Assembly: GCA_951799425.1 (NCBI GenBank) | Contig: OX637409.1 | Coordinates: 8,540,960 to 8,604,959, forward strand | From: Ilex aquifolium | Lineage: Eukaryota; Streptophyta; Magnoliopsida; Aquifoliales; Aquifoliaceae | Direction: 5' to 3' | Length of the DNA stretch: 64,000 nucleotides | Shown here: piece after piece, positions 34,694-47,449 of the stretch | Position numbering within the stretch: the first letter of the stretch is position 1 | How the letters are laid out: the number at the start of each line of letters is the position of its first letter | Translations under genes and position numbers: made by a program | Notes under the pieces: model-generated | What the model was told of the DNA's origin: nothing | The model's input: the letters and a program-made list of their open reading frames with translations, nothing else | The model's database searches: none

Positions 34694-37172
34694 CTAGTTA
34701 TTTCCCGTGCCTGAAGGCACGGAGTAATAAAAAAAATGGTCAACATATTTGTATTCACACTTAAAATCAAATCACAAACATAGAGGAGAGATAAAAAAAT
34801 TTAAGCACCGATTGAAATGGGGTGAACGGTGATAGTGGTGATGATGAGAGACGGTGATTGTTGTGATACATAAGGTGACGACCATGGTGGTGGTGGTAGC
34901 CGTGGGTGGCAATGGTGATGGTGGTGGCGGTAAGGTAATGGCAACGGTGGTGGTAGTGGTGGTGGGTATGGTAGGGTGGCGATAGTGATGGTGGTGGTGG
35001 TGGTGGGGGTGGGGTGGGGTGGGGTGGGGGTGGAGCGGTGGTGGTGGTGGTTGGTAGAGGTAGTGGTGGAGCGGTTTCAGATACTAATTTTTTTTTTAAA
35101 GTACGTTTGAGAAATAATTTTTAGAAGTACTTTTAAAAAGTCACTCCGAATACACCCTTAGGGACCTATTTTCCCTATTAAAATTGAGGTGTTAATATTA
35201 GCCGTCGGATTGATTTTAGAGTAAAATTTAAAGAGATCTCAACCGCGAAAAACAAAAGTCATTTTGTTTATCTTTTGAAATTTAAATTATATTATACTTT
35301 ATTATATAGATATAATAAAACACAAAACTCTAAGATATAATCACCTCTCTGATTCGAATAAAGACAGAGTATTTGTGTCGAAATTAGGGTATTCATGAGA
35401 GATATATTCTTCATAGTTTGACCCCAAATTATTACAAAAATTTAAATTCAAGACATTTAAATTTACAACTCGTATTTATTACCACTTAAACTAGCTGAGG
35501 TTATTTCTAATAATCTTTCGTACTTGTTGTTAGACTAACAACAGAACTTAATTTGTTTTATTGTTACCACTACTCTAATGATTTTCACATGTTGGTTTGT
35601 GATCTGTGGTGATAATTTGAGTCGTATACTATACGCAACCGTAGCTAAGTCGCATGTATATGACAGACAACTCCATTAGTTTTTGTCGTTTCATGGTCAA
35701 GTTTACGTCGTTTTGACAGTACAGTACACTAGTTGACTTTTTTGTAAGGGTGTTAATTTTGACTTGTTAACACAAATCCGATATAATTTTAAAATTGACA
35801 TGATATAATAAATAGTTTAAGTTAATCTTTGATACTTAGAATAGACTAAATAAATTTTTTTTTTTTTTGTGAGTTTTAATATAAATACGACATAAATAAT
35901 AATAACATAACATAAAAATATATGTACGTGAGTCACAGGATACAATACGAATAGACACCTTCTATTCGTAAACTGACCAAGTGAAATCTGTCCAAGAGAC
36001 CCAATTCGACTAGCAAAGTTACACGTAAGACTGTTAAGTGATTCAACAATGCTATTTTGATCATCATTTAAGAATAAATTACTAACTGGGATGATGTGAC
36101 AAAGGATGCGATTGGCTTTCAACCTACAAGTTAGGGGTGTAGACCCAATACTCAAATGAGCTGGTTTTTTATGATCACAAATTTATATAATAAAGTAGTT
36201 TATAATTTAAATTTTAAAAAATATACAAAATAATTTTTAATTTTCGTGGTTCATATCGTTTTAAATTTTACTTTAAAATTAATCTAACGGCTAATATTAA
36301 CACCCTAAATTTAATAGAAAAAATAAGACTATAAGGGTGTATTTGAAGTGACTTTTTAAAAGTATTTTTAATATTTATAATTTATCATAAATATTTTTTT
36401 TTTAAAAAAGGCAGTATTTGGAACCACCTCACCATCACCATCACCCCCATCGCCCCACCACCACCGCCCACCACCCACCACCCACCACCATTACCATTAC
36501 CATTACCATTACCACCACCACCGCCACCCCACCCCACCATCATCACCACTACCACCTCCATCGTCATCACCCCACCACCACCACTAATGTCAGCACCACA
36601 CCATCACCACCACCACCCACTGCCCCTTACCACCACCATCGTTGTTATCACCATACCACCCCCTACCATCACCATTGTCGCCACCCCACCACCACCACCG
36701 TCACCTCCACCCCACCACCATTGTCCTACCATCGCCTCCGTCACCCCACCACCACCTCTACCACAACAACTACCACTGCCCCCTACTATAACCACCGTTG
36801 TCATTACTATTGTCGCCACCCCCACCATCCCTACCGCCCGACCACCACCATCCCCACTACCACCGTCACCTCTACCCTACCACCACTGCTACTGTCCAAC
36901 CATCACCCCTACCACCACTACCTCTATCGTCTCACCACCACCCCTCACAACCATCACCACTACCACCACCACCGCCACCGCTACCGTCGCCACCCCACTA
37001 CCACTATTACCACCCACTATTACTACCATCACTCACTCCCACTATAACCGGTGTTTAATTTCATTTCTCTCTCCTCTATATTTGTGATTTGATTTTAAAT
37101 GTTAATATAAAATATATTTATTGTTGACTATTTTTTTATTATTCTGTAGTTTCAGGCACAAGCAATAACTAG
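34694..37172. repeat. 2.5-kb inverted repeat with GGT/ACC arms and TA flanks
   Basis: CTAGTTATT at 34694 is matched inverted by ATAACTAG ending at 37172, each bordered by TA. Inward, the arms share GTGCCTGAA, GTCAACA, AAAATCAAATCACAAA and TAGAGGAGAG, then become GGT-rich on the left (about 34820-35075) and ACC-rich on the right (about 36420-37045). Next come paired blocks such as TTAATATTAGCCGT against ACGGCTAATATTAA. The central 35350-36180 is unpaired, AT-rich and without a recognisable gene. It is likely a non-autonomous TIR transposon; the TA flanks would suit Tc1/mariner but the family is not identified. Confidence 0.7.
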
Positions 37173-37239
37173 TATTTCAATATAATCTAACGATTGAATT
37201 AAATGTTTAAAAAAAGTTTAGGTGATTGAATATGGCAAG

Positions 37240-38275
37240 GCAAAGCCTAATGAATAAAAAAGAATGAAAAACGAAATAGATCAGAATCTGAAAGAGTAAC
37301 CAGCGTACCGGTAGGCACAGTCCGTTGTGCCGGATGTCAAACCGGCGTACCTTGAAAGTTTACAGTATTTGGTGATTTCAAAGCCTGCTAAACTGACACA
37401 TTGAACTGACATGCTGCATCATCAACTGGCATACCTCAAGATCTTACGGTATTGCCACTGTAAGAGTAAGTTTCTGAAGTAGAAAAGTTAAAGTGTGGAC
37501 CGGCATACCAGATGTGTCCGTTGGACAGGAAACGGCTACATCCAACATACTGCACAATATATAGAGTCTACAGACTTCCACTTTTAATTGGTTGTATGTA
37601 GTTCTCGCTGTTCAAAAAAAAAAAAAAAAACATACTGGACAATATTGTGGACAAGACGTCAAGATCTGCCAATTCAATTTATTCGGCCATTAAATGACTT
37701 CAACTATAAATATATAAGTCTTGAATGCTTGGGAGAGACTTTTTGGGCAGTTCTACCATTGAGAAAAAAACTAAAAGAAAGCTTTCAAAGTTATTGTTGA
37801 AAGATTGTTGAGAGATCTTTGTAGTGAGCATTACTTGTAAAAATCCCTCTCACTTTGCCTTGAATTTGTATTGAGAGAATACTTCTTAAGCAAGAGTGAG
37901 AGAACATTGTTAGCATTCTTGAAGTGAGCTTTGAAAGAGTGATTTGATTTGTATTCAACAAGAAATTGTAAGGTAATCACACCCATCGAAGGGATTCAAA
38001 GAAGAGAAAGGATACCTCCAAAGGGAGAAGGAAGAGAAGACGTGGGCCAAGTGTGTTGAGGCCAAACCTCTATAAACCTTGTGTTTGTTTTTCTATCTCT
38101 CTCTTACTCTTACACACATTACTTGCTCACTCACACTCACTACATTCATATTAATCATACTCTTGTACTTAGACTAAATAGTTTCACAATTTGTGAAATT
38201 AATTTTTAATTAAACATTGTAGAGAAAAACCTAATTCACCACCTCTTAAGTTGCACATTGGGCCAACAAGGGGGG
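37240..38275 (+). mobile_element. Possible solo LTR or LTR fragment of a copia element
   Basis: TATA-like CTATAAATATATA near 37703, a long stretch rich in GAGAG and TTGTATT, TCTATAAACCTTGTG near 38089, and a terminal TTGGGCCAACA near 38267. This arrangement recalls SIRE/Maximus LTRs. I saw no matching second LTR and no internal region. The left border is uncertain, and a short retroposon lies within it. Confidence 0.4.
37561..37629 (+). mobile_element. Tiny A-tailed retroposed insertion
   Basis: Sixty-nine bases ending in an A run are bracketed by ACATACTGCACAATAT (37545-37560) and ACATACTGGACAATAT (37630-37645), a 16-bp duplication with one mismatch. It has the hallmarks of LINE-machinery retroposition of a very short RNA. 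The source RNA is not recognised. Confidence 0.65.
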
Positions 38276-40270
38276 GCTCACAAATACCTTATTGGTTTAA
38301 TGTGTTTGGTCACATTATTTGAGCCACAATTTTTGTTTTAAGTTTTGGTCACTTTAGTTTTTCTGTAAACAAATTGAGTCATTCGGGCTCAACTTTGTGT
38401 CGGTCATTCACATTTGAAAACGAATCGAATATTATCAGAATTTTAAGCTCATTTATTATTCAAGTCGAGCCTGGGTTACGTGCTTTTCGACTCGATATAT
38501 AGGTTATAATTCCATAAAAATATTATTTGTGAGAAGAAATATTATTTTGAGTTTGACTAATCAAATGATTGTATATTTTATTGGATGAATTCTACTGTAA
38601 TATAAAAAAGAAAATCGATATGAGCCAAGTCGAATCTTAACATAGGATTTAATAATTAAACTGAGCTTGAATAAGAATTCAATTTCGATAATTGAACTTG
38701 AGTTAAGCTTAAACAATTAATTCGGGCAGAGTTAAACATGCCTAAGATCGAAAGAGGACACTCAATAACACCCCAATTTAAAAAGACATATCTCATACAC
38801 AAAAAAAAAAATAATAAATAAATTTAATATCATCAATTGATTTGGCGGAGGTGGATGGATCCTGGTGAGGTGATACAGATGCAAAAGGGTTAATGAAGAG
38901 AAGATAAGAATAATATAAGTGCGTAGGTGGTGTGGCTGACTATTTCTTATGCATTAGGACATTATGCATAGAGATACGATGTTTCAAGTTAAAAAGACGA
39001 ACATTATTACTTTTAGTCAACCCTATAATTATTAACTTTTGCGAAAGACTTAGATGTGACATTTGCTACATTGTTAGGCACCTTTGGTTTTTATTTTATT
39101 TTTTTACGTATTAAAATTCAAGTTTTTTTAAAAAAAATTTACTTATTAAAATTCAAGTCAATTTGAACTTTACTTGAACTATTAGCCCCGATTAAAATTC
39201 GCTTCGAGTCGATTAAAATTTATATTTTTTATTTATTAAAATTCGATTCAAGTTGATTAAAATTTGTGTCGGTTAAATTTATATTTTTTTATGTATCAAA
39301 ATTTAGGTTGATTAAAATTTAATACGAGTTGATTAAAATTTGATTTGAGCCTCGAATAAAATTTTAACTGGCTCAAATTTTAATACGTAAAAAAAAATTA
39401 ATTTTTAATCTACTCAAATTTTAATATATAAAAAATAAATTTTAATTAGTTCGAATTGAATTTTAATCGACCTGAATTTTAATACATAAAAAAATTTAAA
39501 AAATAGAGGAGGTCTAATTAAAGATATGTCTATCTAGAAGTGATGTGGATGAAGTTTTTCCTAAAATATATCACGGGCAATTTAATAAAATTGTATTCTA
39601 ATTAATACTTTTAATCTGACGGGGGGTGTCAATGAAAATTCAAAAAATAAAAAAAAAATGTTTTAAAGATATGATAAATTAAAAGGATTGTGACTAAAAT
39701 TTTCCCTCGATTTTTTTGTAATGCAAATCATGTGGCGGCTCATAGAGAAAGAGACAATAACTAGAAAAAACTAAAACTTTAAAGGTGGTTCGGAGGTTGA
39801 GCATAATTTTAATAATTCAGATGTTTTTGGTTTAATTTTTTTTCATACTCTTTAAGAGCAACTTCAATAAGATTTTGTATTTTAATTATTCAAAAATATT
39901 TTTTTTTATTTTAACTATTCACTTTTTTAATGCACACTCTAACAAATTTTTTTATATTTTATCTATTTTGAACATCTTCTGTTGTACCATAATTTTTATC
40001 TTTGGATAACTATATTTTAACTATTTTGGAAGGTATGCTTTAATCTAAGTTAAGCCACAATAGTCAATAATTGGACTCGAGAGAATAATTGCCACGACAC
40101 GACACGACACGCGAGCCAAGACATCATATCGCATGAAAAAAACTAAAAATAATTTTGGTCTAACGCCGTCAAATATGACGTCACTTGACACTACAATATC
40201 AATATGCCCTCGGAAGCAGCCATGTGGGTGGCGTGTGGCCACTGCCATACAAATTTCCGTCTACTCCCGT
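38276..40270. other. AT-rich intergenic sequence with an inverted TTAAAATT repeat
   Basis: No gene. Between about 39103 and 39490, variants of GATTAAAATTYGATTYGAG recur in one orientation and then inverted (TTTTACGTATTAAAATTCAA against TGAATTTTAATACATAAAA), giving an imperfect foldback. Near 40098-40113 there is a short ACGAC repeat. Confidence 0.5.
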
Positions 40271-40271
40271 C

Positions 40272-40278
40272 CTATATA
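40272..40278 (+). promoter_or_regulatory. Candidate TATA box of the WNK kinase gene
   Basis: CCTATATAACAA at about 40271-40282 is followed by pyrimidine-rich sequence (40335-40420) typical of plant transcription starts. It would give a leader of about 650 bases ahead of the ATG at 40955, if no leader intron exists. Confidence 0.5.
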
Positions 40279-40433
40279 ACAATCCCCACCACCACTACAT
40301 AAAGGCTACCCACCACCGGCTTACATATTTTCCCTGCTCTTGTCTCTCCCAAGTTGTATCCCCTTAGCTTTTTGTCTCAGGTTCTCCATTTTCTCTCTCT
40401 AAAATCTCTCTTTTGTTCCTCTCATAACCACAA

Positions 40434-40496
40434 ATGGAACTAGCAAAGCTTAGCCACAGATTCTTCAAGTTCAGGTCACTTGGCTTTGTTCTCTAA
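40434..40496 (+). other. Upstream ORF 1 in the WNK leader (20 codons)
   Basis: ATG GAA CTA to TAA encodes MELAKLSHRFFKFRSLGFVL. It follows the probable transcription start closely, so it could be translated unless removed by a leader intron (a possible donor GGTCACTT lies within it). Confidence 0.4.
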
Positions 40497-40668
40497 TCAC
40501 TCTTCATAGTAACTTTCCAATATTATCCTAGCTCACTACCAAAAACTTTCTTTTACACCCTTAAATTTCCATTTTTATTTTCCAGGAAAACCTAATTTTC
40601 TAAGAAAACCCCAACTCCTTTCATTCTCAATAACCTGTCAAATCCTACCCATATAACTTTTCAACCAA

Positions 40669-40809
40669 ATGTTTGCTAGGAATTACGACGTCTCACGCGC
40701 AGTTGTTGAAATGGCTTGGATTATGCTGAGGATTGACTACTCACGCCTCTTTTGGGTTCTCTTTGGTGTCTTCTCTTACGAAAATCATGAGGGAAAGCCT
40801 CGGATTTAG
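40669..40809 (+). other. Upstream ORF 2 in the WNK leader (46 codons)
   Basis: ATG at 40669 to TAG at 40807-40809 encodes a 46-residue peptide beginning MFARNYDVSRAVVEMAW. It ends 145 bases before the main ATG and does not overlap it. Whether it is in the mature leader is unknown. Confidence 0.35.
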
Positions 40810-40954
40810 GGGCTTCTTTTTACTCTAAAAACTTAGATACCTACGTAATTAGATACTAAATTTTGAATTATTGTCTCCTTCAAGAGAGTTCAACCTTTGC
40901 TCAATTGCTCTTGACGACGCTGCTTGCTTGTACCTCAAACTCAAAGGTTCAATC

Positions 40955-43900
40955 ATGAACAGAGGACGATGGAGAGAGAGCTCCAATGAAGCAGATGGTG
41001 ATCATGGCTATGTTGAAACCGACCCATCTGGTCGTTATGCTCGTGTAAGTTTGGCTTCTCAGTGCTTATTTAGTTTTTTTTTGGGTAAATTAAAACACAT
41101 CATTGCTTATTTAGTTCTCTATCCAGTTTTAGAGTATTCCTATTTTGGTTTATTTTAGTTTAATTATGTATTTGTTGTAGAATCCCATTTACACTTTCAT
41201 TGGCAACTATTAGAAGAACCACCCATCTTTTGTTTGTTTTGTTCAAATTGATTGAATGGGTAGTGAGGCTTTCATGCAAAGAATCTGTAAACCTTGTTAT
41301 CTATGCAGTTTAGAAGATTTTGTTGGTCTATTTTATTTTTGTTATGCATTTTTTTTTTTTTTTTGGTAGAATCCCATTTAAACTGTTATTGGCAACTATT
41401 GGAAGCATTCATCTTGAATTTGCTTTGTGTGTTATGGACAGTTCGAAGAAGTTCTTGGAAAAGGGGCAATGAAAACTGTGTACAGGGCAATTGATGAGGT
41501 GCTTGGAATGGAAGTGGCATGGAATCAGGTCAAACTCCATGACTTGCTCCGGTCACCGGAGGACTTGCAGCGGCTGTACTCAGAGGTTCACCTCCTCAGC
41601 ACCCTCAATCATGACTCGATTATCAGGTTCTACACGTCTTGGATCGATGTTGATCAGAGAACCTTCAATTTTATCACTGAGATGTTCACTTCTGGCACCC
41701 TGAGAGAGTAATTCCCTTCCCTCGATGTATGCACCTTTGGAATTTAAATGTTCCAAGTTAATTTTCTATGGAATGCCAATTTTTTGAACTGATGTAGTTG
41801 AACCACAAGTTAACTGACATTGTTTTCATAAAGAAAAAATCCAAAAACAAAAGTGAAAAAAAGAATAAAGTATCTCAAAAGTCTAATTCGTTGATTCTTA
41901 TTAATAAGGCTATATCTAGGATAGACTATCTGAATACGAAAAAATTGGATAAGGTGGGATCCGAGGGCAATCTATTAAAGCATGTAAATATGATGACAAT
42001 AAAAAATCAATTTGTTTATTACAATTTTGTATATACAGGTTATTCACCATTAGAAAATTTGCAATAACTTGGTGCTCTCAGTATCAGGTGAAACTATTGA
42101 AATCTCCATATCTGGTGAGGAAGTACAATAACTTACAGGAACTTTGCTTAGATATGCTCTACCGGTGAAGATCACAGAAACTTTAGGTTGCAATCATATG
42201 CATTTACATATAATTTTATATTAATTACTGTAGGATTAAAACAACTTTGGTCTAATGCAGATACAGTAAGAAATATAAGAGAGTGGACATTCGCGCTATT
42301 AAGGTTTGGGCCAGGCAAATCCTAGAAGGCCTTGTTTACCTGCATGGCCATGATCCTCCAGTAATCCACAGAGACCTTAAGTGTGATAACATCTTCGTCA
42401 ATGGCCATCTTGGACAAGTGAAGATCGGTGATCTTGGACTGGCAGCAATTCTCCGCGGGTCTCGCATAGCTCACAGTGTTATAGGTATCTGGAGCTTAGC
42501 ATTCCCATATGTGCATTTGAATGTTAAAGATTAATTTTGAAGCATTAGAAAAAAAATCTCGTGTGACTTCCACTGTGATCTCTGTATAGACAGACACTGC
42601 AAGGGATTTAAGATGAGTGATAGGATGATAATCAGATCACCATGTCATGGTATTTCTGGATGTTGCTATTACATTATCAACTTGACCCATTCCAAACTTA
42701 GCCTTTACCAAATATACCCCACTCAAATCTGTGCGGCCTATCTTCTTGTCACGCCATTACTCCAATATCTGAGTTAAAAGGGATTCCATCACGTCGTCTC
42801 TGTAATTTTTCTGCATTCGGAAAAGTTCCTCTTACAAAGACATCACCAAGTTATATATGGTTCCTTCCCTAATTACTTATACCATCTTGTCCATGGTAAT
42901 AGGTACCCCAGAGTTCATGGCGCCAGAGTTGTATGAAGAAAATTACAATGAACTGGTTGATGTATACTCATTCGGCATGTGTGTTTTAGAGATGCTTACT
43001 TCTGAATATCCATACAGTGAATGTGCCAACCCGGCACAAATATACAAGAAAGTGACATCGGTAAGGTCAGGTACCTATTGGGCAACAAACAAGTATCAGT
43101 CCTTCAGAAAATGACCCACATACCACTTTCTTCATTCAGGGTAAGCGACCGAGGGCATTCTACAAAGTTCAAGATATGGAAGCACAAAGGTTCATAGGAA
43201 ACTGCTTAGAAACTGCTTCAAAGAGATTATCAGCGAAAGAACTAATGGATGACCCATTTCTTGCCCTTGACGATGATGAGCGACACCGAAAGCTTGCACC
43301 ACAAAAGCCATTCTTGAATGACACTATAGAGGTTGACGATCTACGGCTGAATCGGAATCCACCAAGGACCAACATGACTATAACAGGAAAGTTGAATCCT
43401 GAAGATGACACAATCTTTCTGAAAGTGCAGATTGCTGATAAAGAAGGTATGAATTTAAAGTATTTCTTCTTTACTCATGACATGCTGCTCATGTTAAGTT
43501 GCATTTGGGTTTCTTCAGCAGACCTGGTGACATTAATTAACAGTATAAGAGTTGTATTTTGTGTTTTTCCTCCAAAAAATATATTGAGTGACAACATGAA
43601 AAAATCAAAACTATGTATAGGAGGTTCTAGACCTTCACTAAGCTCGCTCTCCTGCTGGTGGAAAAATTCAAAAACTGGTGCTCCAATCCAAGCATGTTCC
43701 AAGGGAGGTTCATTTGGTTAAGTTCGTTGTGTGTTGCTTGCAGGACCGGCAAGGAATGTTTATTTTCCTTTTGACATTGTAAGTGACACCCCTGTCGATG
43801 TTGCAAATGAAATGGTGAAGGAATTAGAGATTTCCGACTGGGAGCCATCTGAAATTGCAGACATGATTGATGGAGAGATATCTGGACTAGTACCACATTG

Positions 43901-44983
43901 GAAATGGGGCCATTCTCAATTAGCTCACTGTAATTTTCTTGAAGATGATGAAGATCATTTCTACTCTTTCTCATCTTCTTCGTCATCCCCAGTGTCGCTC
44001 TCAGGCCTGGTCACTTCTCAGGGGACCGATGAAAGGACTCATTATGGTGATTGGCTCCAAGGTATGGTTATTGAACTTGTATCTATGACTATGCCAGTGT
44101 GTTTTGCCCTAAGTCAGTTCATTAGTAAATCACTATATAGCAGCACTGTGCTTATATTCTCACATTAATGAAAGCAACATTAACCAAAATACAGGAAGAC
44201 ATGTAATGTTGATTAGGACAGGGAAACAAACAAGCATGTTTTGGTCTAAAAGAGGTGATAATCATAAGAACATAAATTGTAATCCACTGGGAGTGGATTA
44301 TTTTGACCTTCATGGTGGACATGGACACTATGAAATCAATTAATAGGTCATTCTTTTTCTTCATTTCTTTCTGTTTGCTCTGTTTCCATTGATTATATTC
44401 CAGGTTTTAGTTGATTAAGTACAAGGTTTGTTAGTGTAATATCACTACATAACTGGCAACATCTGTTGTTGCAGATGACTTGTCTGATGACACTAGCTCT
44501 CAGAGCTCTTTACTCTCGGGAAGATATTCCAACATAAATTATCATTCTGATGATGACCATGACCCCAAAATAAGCCCTCGAAAACAAAATAAACATGCCG
44601 TTGCAAATACCTACAACTCTACGAGATTCTGCCCTGGAGAGAGTTCAAGCAGTGGGCAATCCATGTCTAGGAATTGTTTTAACTATTGCAAACCTATTCA
44701 GGAATCGCAAGCAGCTTCTACTTCTAAAGAAAAATGCACTATGACCACACTGCAGTTAACAAGGAACCGATCCTTAGTAGATAGGCGTAGCCAGTTGCTG
44801 CATCGGTCGTTGGTGGAGGAGGTGAACAAGAGACGGTTGTTCAAGACGATTGGTTCTGTGGAACATATCGGATTTCAGGAACCTTGTGAAGTTTCCAGCA
44901 ACATTTCACGGTCAGTGGTTGGTGCTTGTTATGTTAGAACAAGTGATTGTAAGAAGCATGGACAAAAAGGCCGAAGATTCTAA
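40955..44983 (+). CDS. WNK: WNK (with-no-lysine) serine/threonine protein kinase
   Basis: Exons: 40955-41044, 41442-41707, 42261-42484, 42903-43060, 43140-43446, 43744-44061 and 44475-44983, all GT-AG with consistent phases, encoding 623 residues. The N-terminal [20 protein letters not shown] is typical of plant WNKs. The glycine loop GKGAMKTVY (36-44) supplies the ATP-binding lysine (K41), while subdomain II reads VAWNQV with Asn58 in place of lysine. IHRDLKCDN (154-162), GDLG (175-178, in place of DFG) and APE (200-202) follow. Residues of about 360-460 ([13 protein letters not shown], then [13 protein letters not shown]) are the PF2-like domain after the kinase. The acidic, serine-rich C-terminus is variable. 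WNKs act in ion homeostasis, flowering-time and osmotic signalling. It most resembles Arabidopsis WNK4/WNK5; orthology is not established. Confidence 0.95.
41798..42067 (+). other. Lysine/asparagine-rich open stretch in WNK intron 2
   Basis: Open for about 90 codons, beginning at TTG rather than ATG after an upstream TAG, ending TAA. Translation contains [20 protein letters not shown] and [19 protein letters not shown]. Style and base composition recall plastid ORFs of the ycf1 kind, but I cannot confirm that. WNK exons are continuous without it. Confidence 0.25.
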
Positions 44984-45519
44984 ACTCTCCTCATGAATTT
45001 GTTTGTCAGTCAGAAGAATGTAATATATGTGTAGTTCAGAAATAGTTGCAAAATGGGTGTAAACATAAATAAATGGTTGTGGGGTGTTATGATATATTCC
45101 TTGCTTGTAGTAGACTCATTGTTGTGATCATTCTCTCTCATTCCCACATTGTACTCCATTTGAGTACATCTCTTTGATCGTCTAAGCTCCAAAGCTATTT
45201 CGGCCAACCTAAAAATTGTTGAAGAAAGAGGGGAGTGTGCTGGCTAAGCAACAATGACATGTCCAAAGCCTAATTTTGGTGGGTTGGATTCCACTGAAAT
45301 TTCTGATAATGGAATTGCCAATACTTCACCTTTTTTAAAGTTTATTTGTTTTTTTTCCAGTTTTTTGTGCTCTCCTTGGGGAAAAGATAATTGATTATAC
45401 GTAGAATAATGTTATTTACACTTAATTTGTTAGCTTAATTTTATTACAATCTTGAGATTTACTGTAGACCCCATATAATATTGAGACTTGTTATTAATCC
45501 AACGGCTGCATTGAATTAA
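44984..45519. other. WNK 3' UTR and intergenic sequence
   Basis: The WNK transcript probably ends within 45000-45120 (AATATATGTGT, then AAATAAATGG near 45066). No gene follows. Confidence 0.45.
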
Positions 45520-45816
45520 GGGTTAATAGCACTTTTGGTCCGTAAGTATACACGTTTTGTTAGTTTGGCCCTTAAAATATTTAATTCGTGTTTAAATAGT
45601 CCTTACACAGACGGTCAACTAAGTTTTTGTCAGAATGATCGTGTTGGTCACGTGATACCATCTGAAAGAATGACATATTGTCACTTTCGTTGAAAAACTT
45701 AATGAGTAGTCTAATTAGGGACCAAATTGACATAAATTGAAATTTTAGAGACCAAATTGTGAAGAACAAATTAATAAAACTAACATACTTTAAGAGACCA
45801 AAAATACTATTAACCC
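45520..45816. mobile_element. Mutator-type MITE with perfect 9-bp target duplication
   Basis: Ends GGGTTAATAGCAC and ATACTATTAACCC are inverted; subterminal TTTTGGTCC and GAGACCAAAAA also pair. TTGAATTAA flanks both sides (45511-45519, 45817-45825). At 297 bp it has no coding capacity. Confidence 0.75.
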
Positions 45817-45825
45817 TTGAATTAA

Positions 45826-47449
45826 ATTAATAAATTATGTTCAAATATCATTTTTCTCTCGTAAATAATGGAGCAGCATTTTGATTTCAATAAGGGTACC
45901 TTGCTTACACTGGAAAAACCAACTAGCCTTCCAAATTTAAGAAGAAAATATTCGATTTCACCAATCATTTGTCAAGAAAACCTCAAAGGGTACAGTGATG
46001 TATTATTGAGATTCCTTTCAATCTTTTGCCTATTCCTTTAGTTGATGTTAAAGCTCCAGACTAGCTCCTAAAATTGCCGTCCAATAATTTTCACCCTGCC
46101 AAGCATTTTGTGCTGCCAAAAATATTCTCAAGGTTAAGACTATGGTATTTCTCATATGAATAACATGCGTATGTCCATGGAATTTCTTTCCATCTCATGA
46201 TGGCTTAGGCTTGTTAATGGACTGGATTGATTTGAATGTGAATTCGATTTTGTTTAGTTTAGTATAGAGTTGTATCTTCTATCTCTATTCTAAATTTTTT
46301 GTATTGTATTCGATGGATTCAATCTGGATATGTCTATCAATTTCAGTTGTGATTTCATCCAAAACGATACATATGTAAATAGAGGACGAGATTGAGTTGA
46401 ATTTCAAATGCTTTGACCTATTCGGGTCAAGTCAAGTTCTCGCTTCATTTTGTGATTTTTGACATATTCAAATATAACGTATTGTAGTTGAGGTTTCAAA
46501 ATCACATTCAGTTTCATAATAGTTAAAACAATTAAATCCACATACAATGGACCTCTTCAAAGGGGCTGAAAACTTCAGCTTTTGTTAGATTCAGAGGAAA
46601 AGAAGTCTGGTCCGTTTGAATCCGGGTTTATTGGGTGATTTTTCCATCAGTTTTTTGGGCAAAAATAACTTTTATTAGCACCAAAGAAAAACTGAAAAAT
46701 GAGACTTATCCAATGACTTCTAAAGAAAAGTTGACTTTTTCAGAAATACTCCAAACGGTTAATTCACTTTTTAAACCTCTGTTTCGCACCCTCAAAAAAT
46801 CAGTTTCAAACGGTCCTTGATCAGCCTAATAATGACATCTAATGTCTAGGTATTTCAGAAAAGAAATAAGGTTTACAAAGTGATCATATTTTCTCCCAAC
46901 ACTCGAGCAACAACTTATCATGTGCCATGGCATGCCATGCTTATTTATTTTCTATTTGAATCATCAGACATGTTATCTACAGAGTTATGCCTAATTTGCA
47001 TGCCCAATTATTCATGTCATGAAACTTTATGGTGGATCCTTCCTGAATCATGATGTTCACATCTTTTTCTAAAGCTGGCTTTATATTCCACTTATATGTA
47101 GACACCATTATTTCACTTCATCTGATAATGTTTTAAGGTTCTAACTTTATTGCAACCTAAGCGAAAGCAAAGTTTGATAGTAAACTCTAATAGTTGTTGG
47201 AATCATAACCAATCTAATAGATGTGATGAATTAGTTCAACAAATTAAGTCTAAATAACATTATTATTTTGTAAACAAGAAGACTATCTCATTGAGTGCAT
47301 AATCATAGGCAGTTCCAAAACAACAACATGGCCAGCTGGCTGTTCCTCAATCCTCAAGTGATCCTCTTGAGATTTAAGATGTCAGTTGAATTGGAACGTG
47401 TCGTGTTAAGTTTGTATTGTATGGATACTTATGTTATGTGAAACACGTA
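45826..47449. other. Intergenic sequence with a small MITE
   Basis: No gene. A 208-bp segment at 46609-46816 has inverted ends GGTCCGTTTGAA and TTCAAACGGTCC and looks like a MITE; no target duplication was found. The rest is unassigned. Confidence 0.5.

Noticed and set aside
36418-37087. Long frames of 166 and 209 codons
   Set aside because: Again trinucleotide ACC repeats, within the arm of an inverted repeat.
42540-42900. Possible extra WNK exon in intron 3
   Set aside because: Kinase subdomain VIII runs directly from exon 3 (HSVIG) to exon 4 (TPEFMAPE) with correct phase, so no exon is missing.
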